A DNA stretch of 64,000 bases from Sphingomonas sp. AR_OL41 (GTDB taxonomy: Bacteria > Pseudomonadota > Alphaproteobacteria > Sphingomonadales > Sphingomonadaceae), in assembly GCF_029911635.1 (NCBI RefSeq), contig NZ_JARYTI010000003.1:124001-188000 (forward strand), read 5' to 3'. Below the pieces are notes generated by a model that ran no database searches, was not told where the DNA came from, and worked only from the letters and a program-made list of their open reading frames with translations. Shown here piece after piece: positions 59,244 through 64,000 of this stretch. The position numbers and the translations under genes are program-made. Numbering within the stretch: the first letter of the stretch is position 1; every line of letters begins with the position of its first letter.

Positions 59244-61286
59244 TTATTGGACGGCCTTACCCGTCCATCTGTCCATCCAGCCCAGCACCTCATGATACCA
59301 TTGCCGGCTGTTCTTCGGCTTGAGGACCCAGTGATTCTCGCTGGGGTTGACCAGCAGGCGCGAGGGAATGCCGCGACGCTGCAGCGCGGTGAACGCCGCC
59401 AGCCCCTGCGTGTACGGAATACGGAAATCCTTCTCGCCGGTGATTACCAGCATCGGGGTCTTCCAGTTCTGCACGTAATTGACCGGGTTCCATTTCTCGA
59501 ACGCGGCGGGGTCCTCATAATAAGCCTTGCCGCCATGTTCCCACTCGTCGAACCACAGTTCCTCGGTCTCGTAAGCCATGGCGCGGGCATCGAACACGCC
59601 GTCATGCTGGACGATGCACTTGAAGCGGTCGGGCCACTGGCCCTCGATCCAGTTCATCATATAGCCGCCATAGGAGGCGCCGAGCGCGCAGGCATTGTCG
59701 GCGTTGAGCCAGGCGAATTTGTCGGTCGCGGCCTTGAGGCCCTTTTGCAGGTCCTCCAACGGCCAGCCGCCCCAATTGTTGCGGATCGCGTCACTAAAGC
59801 CCTGACCGTAGCCGGTCGAGCCGTGGAAATCGATCGCCACCAGGCCATAGCCCGCACCGGCGAACAGCGCCGGGTTCCAGCGATAGGACCAGCTGTTGTT
59901 GCTGCTGCCCTGCGGCCCACCATGGACCATGAAGGCGATCGGCACCTTGCCGGTCGTGCCCGAAGGCTTCACGGCATAACCCCAGACGGTGTCGTTATTG
60001 GCGCCGGCGAAGCTGAAGCGGGTGACGCTCGGCATGTCGATGCCGGCGAGCTTCTCGGCGTTGACCGAGGTCAGCCGCGCGATCTTCTTGCCGCTGAGCA
60101 GGTAGAAATCGTCGGGCGCGGTCAGGCTGTTCATGCTGAACACGGCGCCCTTGGCGGTCGGCAGCACGGCGGTGACATTGCCCGTGTCGGTCAGGCGCGT
60201 GACCTTGCCGCCGACCGGATCGACCGACCAGATCGGATTTTCCTGCGTGTCCTCGGCGGTGACGATGATGCGCTTCGAATCGGGCGACCAGGCGATCGAG
60301 CCGACCGAGCGATCCCAGCCCGCGGTAACCGCGCGTACCTTGCCGGTGGCAAGTTCGCGCAGCATCAGCACCTGACGATCGGCCTCATAGCCGGCGCGCG
60401 CCATCGCGAACCAGGCGAGGCTGCGGCCGTCGGGCGAGACGGTCGGCAGATTGTCCATCCCCTTGTTGTCGACGGTCAGGTTGGTCGGCGCGGCCGAGCC
60501 GTCGGCGGGCGCCGCGAAGATATCGAGATTGGTCGACAGCGGCTCGATCCGCCCCGCCTCGCGCAGCGCGAAATAGACCGTCTTGCCGTCGGCCGACCAC
60601 GACACCTCCTCGCCGCCGCCCGAGGGCTTTGACGGCGTGTCGCCGACCAGACTATGTTCGATCGCCACCCCGTCGCCCGGCGCGCCGTCGGTCGTCAGCG
60701 GCAGCACGAACAGCTGCGAGCGCGTGCCGTCGGCCCATGTGTCCCAGTGGCGCACGAACATTTTGTCATAGGTCCGCCCCCCGCCCGCGTCGGCGGCCCT
60801 CTTGATCATCGGCGGCGCGAGACTCGGTGCGCCGGGCAGGCGATCGGCCCAGATCAACAGCTTGTCGCCGGTCGGCGCGACCTTGAAGCCGCCAAAGCCA
60901 CCCTGAAAGCCGGTCAGTTTCTTGGGTGCGCCCCCTGACACATTGATCGCCCAGACCGCGTCGTCGCCGCCCTTGTCCGACTGGAAATAGACCGTCTTGC
61001 CATCGGCCGAGAATTGCGGCGCTGTCTCGTTGACGTCGGGTTCGGCGAGCAGCTTTTCGGGCTTGGCACCCTTCTTCGCCAGGTCGAGACGCCAAAGATC
61101 ATAGCGCCCCCTGTCGGCGGCGATATCGGTCTCGCGCTGTTGCCAGACGAGCCAGTGCCCGTCGGCGGAGACGGCCGGTGCGCCGACGCGCGACAGCATC
61201 GTCACGTCTTCGATGGTGAGTTGGCGGGCGGCGACGGGAGTCGCGACGGCGATGGCGAGCAGGCTCGCGAACGACAGATATTTCAT
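59244..61286 (-). CDS. S9 family peptidase (acylaminoacyl peptidase type), exported
   Basis: A 680 aa serine peptidase with a signal peptide (LSFASLLAIAVATPVAA). The beta-propeller (about 30-410) has repeats such as PQFSADGKTVYFQSDK and WSADGKTVYFALREA. The catalytic domain has HGGPQGSSNNSWSYRWNP, the nucleophile Ser538 in GASYGGYMMNW, Asp in TGEKDFRIPYTQG and His in PSENHWVLKPKN. It acts in the periplasm on peptides. It is a second paralogue of the S9 enzyme at 21130, but with different motif details. Confidence 0.93.
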   Translation of the reverse strand: MKYLSFASLLAIAVATPVAARQLTIEDVTMLSRVGAPAVSADGHWLVWQQRETDIAADRGRYDLWRLDLAKKGAKPEKLLAEPDVNETAPQFSADGKTVYFQSDKGGDDAVWAINVSGGAPKKLTGFQGGFGGFKVAPTGDKLLIWADRLPGAPSLAPPMIKRAADAGGGRTYDKMFVRHWDTWADGTRSQLFVLPLTTDGAPGDGVAIEHSLVGDTPSKPSGGGEEVSWSADGKTVYFALREAGRIEPLSTNLDIFAAPADGSAAPTNLTVDNKGMDNLPTVSPDGRSLAWFAMARAGYEADRQVLMLRELATGKVRAVTAGWDRSVGSIAWSPDSKRIIVTAEDTQENPIWSVDPVGGKVTRLTDTGNVTAVLPTAKGAVFSMNSLTAPDDFYLLSGKKIARLTSVNAEKLAGIDMPSVTRFSFAGANNDTVWGYAVKPSGTTGKVPIAFMVHGGPQGSSNNSWSYRWNPALFAGAGYGLVAIDFHGSTGYGQGFSDAIRNNWGGWPLEDLQKGLKAATDKFAWLNADNACALGASYGGYMMNWIEGQWPDRFKCIVQHDGVFDARAMAYETEELWFDEWEHGGKAYYEDPAAFEKWNPVNYVQNWKTPMLVITGEKDFRIPYTQGLAAFTALQRRGIPSRLLVNPSENHWVLKPKNSRQWYHEVLGWMDRWTGKAVQ

Positions 61287-61335
61287 GGAGCGAGATTAAG
61301 CAGATGCCGCGCGCGACGGCAATCTCGGCCGCGGA

Positions 61336-61836
61336 TCAGCGCTGCTGGCCGGTGATCCGTGAAATCTCGCGCGCCACCATCGATTCGACCATGGCCGGCA
61401 GATTGGCGTCGAGCCAGTCGCGCAACATCGGCCGGATCATCTCGCGCACCATGCCTTCGAGCGTATCGCTGCCGGCAACTTCCGGCTTCACCACCATGCG
61501 CGACAGGGCGTCGAGCGGGCCGCGAGTCGCTTCAGCGGTCCGCGGCGACAGCAATGAAGGCGCGGCAACGGCGGGAGTCGCTGCCACTTCCGGCGGCGCC
61601 GGCCGGGGCTCGGGTGCCGGGCGCGGCGGCGCGGGCATTTCAGCCGCGATTCGCTCGCTCAGTTCGAGCACCTCGTCATCGTCATATGGTTCGGGCTCGG
61701 GCGCCGGCGCCGGCGTCGGTCGCGGCTGGCGGCGGGCACGCGCGGCCGCCATCGCCCCATCGCCCTCTTCGGCGATGATACGTTTGATCGAGGAGAGAAT
61801 CTCCTCCATCGACGGCTCGGCGCTGATGTCCCCCAT
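61336..61836 (-). CDS. popZ: PopZ-like polar organizing protein (DUF2497)
   Basis: A 166 aa protein started at ATG 61836 (MGDISAEPSMEEIL), which follows AAGGACTGCCG; the frame extends to 61920 without support. Three parts are visible: the N-terminal helix SMEEILSSIKRIIAEE, a Pro/acid-rich disordered linker (about residues 35-100), and C-terminal helices LEGMVREMIRPMLRDWLDANLPAMVESMVAREISRITG. This is the PopZ plan: a pole-localised scaffold for chromosome anchoring. Position next to tolC and pcm, with valS beyond an S9 gene, supports it. Confidence 0.88.
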   Translation of the reverse strand: MGDISAEPSMEEILSSIKRIIAEEGDGAMAAARARRQPRPTPAPAPEPEPYDDDEVLELSERIAAEMPAPPRPAPEPRPAPPEVAATPAVAAPSLLSPRTAEATRGPLDALSRMVVKPEVAGSDTLEGMVREMIRPMLRDWLDANLPAMVESMVAREISRITGQQR

Positions 61837-61879
61837 CGGCAGTCCTTGCGAAAACCAAAGCGCGCGGTCGAAAACCGAC

Positions 61880-63397
61880 CTACTTTGGGCCACCTGCGGG
61901 ATTTTGGGTATCGGTGTCAACAGGAGCGGTTAACAACGGATCGAGTTTCGTCGTTACCAGCGCATTTTGTGCCGGGGTGCCGATCGTGCTGGTGCCCACC
62001 GCCCGGGCCGGCTTGCCATCGCTCCAGTCGGAAATCCGGTGCTGGACGGCGTTGAAGTTCGCCACAGGGTCATAAAGCGCGCCCCCATCGAGCCCGAGGT
62101 CTCGCGCCTCCGCATGGCCCATCGCGGCGAGCAAGGCGAAGCCGGCGACATAGGCATCGCGCTGCGCCGTCACCAAGGTAACCTGCGAATTGAGCAGTTC
62201 CTGCTCGGCATTGAGGATGTCGAGGATGGTGCGATTGCCGACGCTGTTCTCGGCGCGGACGCCTTCGAGCGACAGCTTGTTGGCGCTGACCGCGGTCTGA
62301 GACGAGGCAATCACCTCGAGCGACGACTGCCACACGGCATAGGCCGAGCGCGTATTGGCGATCACGGTGCGTTCGGCGGCCGTCGCCTGCTCGATCGCCT
62401 GGCCGCGCAGTGCCTGCGCCTGGCGCACCTGCGCCGCCGGGCGACCGCCCTGGAACAGCGGCACGGTCAGCGTCAGGCCGCCGCTGGCCGATTTGCCCGA
62501 CTGGCCGACGGCAACGCCCGTCCCCGAGCCGAGGGAACCGAGATAATTGTAATAGTTGCCGCCGACCCCGACGCTGAGCTTCGGCAAGCGCGCCGCCCGG
62601 GCGACGTCGACATCGTAGCGCGTCGCATCGCGCGACTTTTGCGCGGCGAGCAGCGACGGATTATCCTTCAGCGCGACATCGACCGCGGTGTCGGGCGAGG
62701 TCGGCAGGTTCGGTAATAAAGGCGGGGTCTCGAGCTTTTCCGGCGGCGCGCCGACAAGGCGGATGTAATTCTCACGGCTCGAGATCAACCGTGACTGGGC
62801 GGTCTGCAACTGGCCGCGCGCAACGGCGAGGCGCGCGTCCGACTGGGCGACATCGGTGCGGGTCAGGTCGCCGACCTGGAAACGATCCTTCGACGCCTGC
62901 AAATTGACGTCGAGAACATGGACGTTCTGCTGGTTGAGGCTGACGATCGCCTCGTCGCGGATCACGTCCATATAGGCGCCAACCACTGCGGTGAACAAAT
63001 CGCTCTCGGTACCGCGCAACGAATCGCGCCCCGCCTCGACCCGCGTGCGCGCGGCCGCAACCGAGTTGCGCACGGCGCCGCCCGAGTAGATCGGCACGCT
63101 AAGCTGCGTCTGCCCGGCGAGCTGGCGATCGGGCGAGACGAAGCTGTTCGCCGCCTTGACGAAGTCTTCGGTATAGCTGCCCGACGCGTTCAGCGACGGC
63201 AGCCCGCTCGCCCGCGCGATCGGCACATTCTCGTCATTGGCGCGCTGCGCATCGCGCTGCGCGTTGATCGTCGGATTGGTGTTATAGGCCTTGACCAATG
63301 CCTCACGCAGCGTCTCGGCCGACGCCGGCGGCACGATCAACGCCACAGCGACAGTGCCGAGCAACAGCCGGCGCAAGGGCGAAATCCGGTCGGTCAT
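61880..63397 (-). CDS. tolC: TolC family outer-membrane efflux channel
   Basis: A 505 aa outer-membrane protein with signal peptide (LLLGTVAVALIVPPASA). It has the repeated TolC layout with two copies of an alpha-hairpin and beta-hairpin: opening LREALVKAYNTNPTINAQRDAQRANDENVPIARASGLPSLN, then PIYSGGAVRNSVAAARTRVEAG, and the mirrored VPLFQGGRPAAQVRQAQALRGQAIEQ. ATG 63397 shares one base with the pcm stop (TGATG). It serves type I secretion or drug efflux; no inner-membrane pump is adjacent. Confidence 0.93.
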   Translation of the reverse strand: MTDRISPLRRLLLGTVAVALIVPPASAETLREALVKAYNTNPTINAQRDAQRANDENVPIARASGLPSLNASGSYTEDFVKAANSFVSPDRQLAGQTQLSVPIYSGGAVRNSVAAARTRVEAGRDSLRGTESDLFTAVVGAYMDVIRDEAIVSLNQQNVHVLDVNLQASKDRFQVGDLTRTDVAQSDARLAVARGQLQTAQSRLISSRENYIRLVGAPPEKLETPPLLPNLPTSPDTAVDVALKDNPSLLAAQKSRDATRYDVDVARAARLPKLSVGVGGNYYNYLGSLGSGTGVAVGQSGKSASGGLTLTVPLFQGGRPAAQVRQAQALRGQAIEQATAAERTVIANTRSAYAVWQSSLEVIASSQTAVSANKLSLEGVRAENSVGNRTILDILNAEQELLNSQVTLVTAQRDAYVAGFALLAAMGHAEARDLGLDGGALYDPVANFNAVQHRISDWSDGKPARAVGTSTIGTPAQNALVTTKLDPLLTAPVDTDTQNPAGGPK

Positions 63398-64000
63398 CAA
63401 AAGGTGAAACTCCTTGGCCGGTCGAAGCCCGGCAAAACCACACAGTCGATGTCGGCGAACGGCAGCAGCGCGAAGCCGCCTTCGCTGCGCCGACCATAAG
63501 CAAGGCGGGTGATGCCGCGGTCGGCGAGACCCGCGACGACGCGACCGCCGACCTTGACCTGCGCGACCAGCGTGTCGGGCAGTTGCTCCACGGCACCGTC
63601 GACCACCAGCACGTCATAGGGCGCGCCGGCCGCATGCCCCGCGCCGAGTGGCCCTTCGACCAGCGTCACAGAACGATATCCTGCCAGCGTCGTGCGGGCG
63701 ATCGCGGCCAGGACCGGATCGACCTCGACCGCCACCACCTCGGCGACGAGCTCCGACAGCACCGCCGCAGTATAGCCACCCGCCGCGCCGATCAGCAGCA
63801 CGCGGTCGGTCGCGACGAGGCTCGCCGCCGTGAGCAGCTTGCCGGTCGCGATCGGGACGTTCTGCGCGCGGCCATGCGTCAGCGGTACCGCGGTATCGCG
63901 ATAAGCGAGTGCCGCCACCTCGCCGGGCAGGAAAGCCTCGCGCGGCACTTCCGCCATGGCAGCGACGACACGCGCATCGCTGACCGCGTTGGTGCGCAGC
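63397..64000 (-). CDS. pcm: Protein-L-isoaspartate O-methyltransferase, N-terminus cut by window edge
   Basis: A SAM-dependent methyltransferase that repairs isoaspartyl residues. The frame is open to the right edge (LRTNAVSDARVVAAMAEVPRE), so its N-terminus lies outside. Recognisable are VPREAFLPGEVAALAYRDTAVPL, the SAM motif VLLIGAAGGYTAAVLSELVAEVVAVEVDP and DVLVVDGAVEQLPDTL. The usual GTGSGY SAM motif reads GAAGGY and some catalytic-loop residues look altered, so the family fits but activity is less certain. It is coupled to tolC. Confidence 0.85.
   Translation of the reverse strand, partial: LRTNAVSDARVVAAMAEVPREAFLPGEVAALAYRDTAVPLTHGRAQNVPIATGKLLTAASLVATDRVLLIGAAGGYTAAVLSELVAEVVAVEVDPVLAAIARTTLAGYRSVTLVEGPLGAGHAAGAPYDVLVVDGAVEQLPDTLVAQVKVGGRVVAGLADRGITRLAYGRRSEGGFALLPFADIDCVVLPGFDRPRSFTF

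Noticed and set aside
57439..59295. 618-codon plus-strand frame over valS
   Set aside because: Shadow of a full-length valyl-tRNA synthetase.
1..64000. CRISPR array, prophage, insertion sequence or secretion system
   Set aside because: No regularly spaced direct repeats, transposase, integrase or phage structural genes were seen on either strand.

Overview
The window is high-GC, densely packed, mostly single-copy chromosomal DNA. Gene content and order suggest an alphaproteobacterium of the Sphingomonas group. The supporting features are the pcm-tolC-popZ-valS block, an Oar-like TonB receptor, a DUF481 outer-membrane protein, an AmpG-type transporter next to a serine hydrolase, paired S9 peptidases, and palindromic intergenic repeats of the kind common in sphingomonads. 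This placement is inferred from gene content; no rRNA is present. I see no phage, integrase, transposase, CRISPR or replication origin.

Layout. (1) 1-6.1 kb, minus strand: a tightly coupled chain of histone deacetylase-like amidohydrolase, korA, korB, photolyase and cyclopropane fatty acid synthase (cut by the window edge). (2) 6.1-13.5 kb, plus strand: esterase and rppH, a DUF481 porin-like protein, an M20 peptidase coupled to astA, a small membrane protein, cysQ, and a sensor-kinase-like protein whose phosphoacceptor histidine is replaced by glutamate. (3) 13.6-25 kb: a large TonB receptor; AmpG plus a serine hydrolase; DacB; an S9 peptidase coupled to an amidohydrolase. (4) 25-36 kb: an accessory-looking stretch of short orphan genes (small membrane or secreted proteins, two ExbD-like periplasmic domains, a YrhB/Imm35-like protein, DUF805, DUF3617), a TetA-type exporter and an AraC/GyrI regulator. 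Several of its gaps hold related copies of a roughly 100-bp repeat. (5) 36-39.8 kb: a LysR regulator divergent from a four-gene redox/hydrolase operon. (6) 39.8-49 kb: a D-amino-acid / peptidoglycan-fragment cluster of serine hydrolase, LysR, DUF1611 (DgcN-like), dipeptide-epimerase-like DgcA, N-acyl-D-amino-acid deacylase, dicarboxylate/amino-acid symporter and PhyH dioxygenase, with a second symporter divergent. (7) 49.1-56.4 kb: tRNA-Arg(ACG), a lipoprotein, MATE exporter, hemB, two tandem paralogous GNATs, a membrane-fused spermidine-synthase-like protein and a small membrane protein. (8) 56.4-64 kb: valS, an S9 peptidase, popZ-like, tolC and pcm (cut by the window edge).

The themes are peptide and cell-wall fragment turnover (two S9 peptidases, M20, DacB, AmpG, two serine hydrolases, D-aminoacylase, DgcA/DgcN) and redox or carbon metabolism (KorAB, AhpD-like, PPOX). 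The best candidates for follow-up are the D-amino-acid cluster, the histidine-less kinase, the HDAC-kor-phr-cfa chain and the repeat-rich orphan region.
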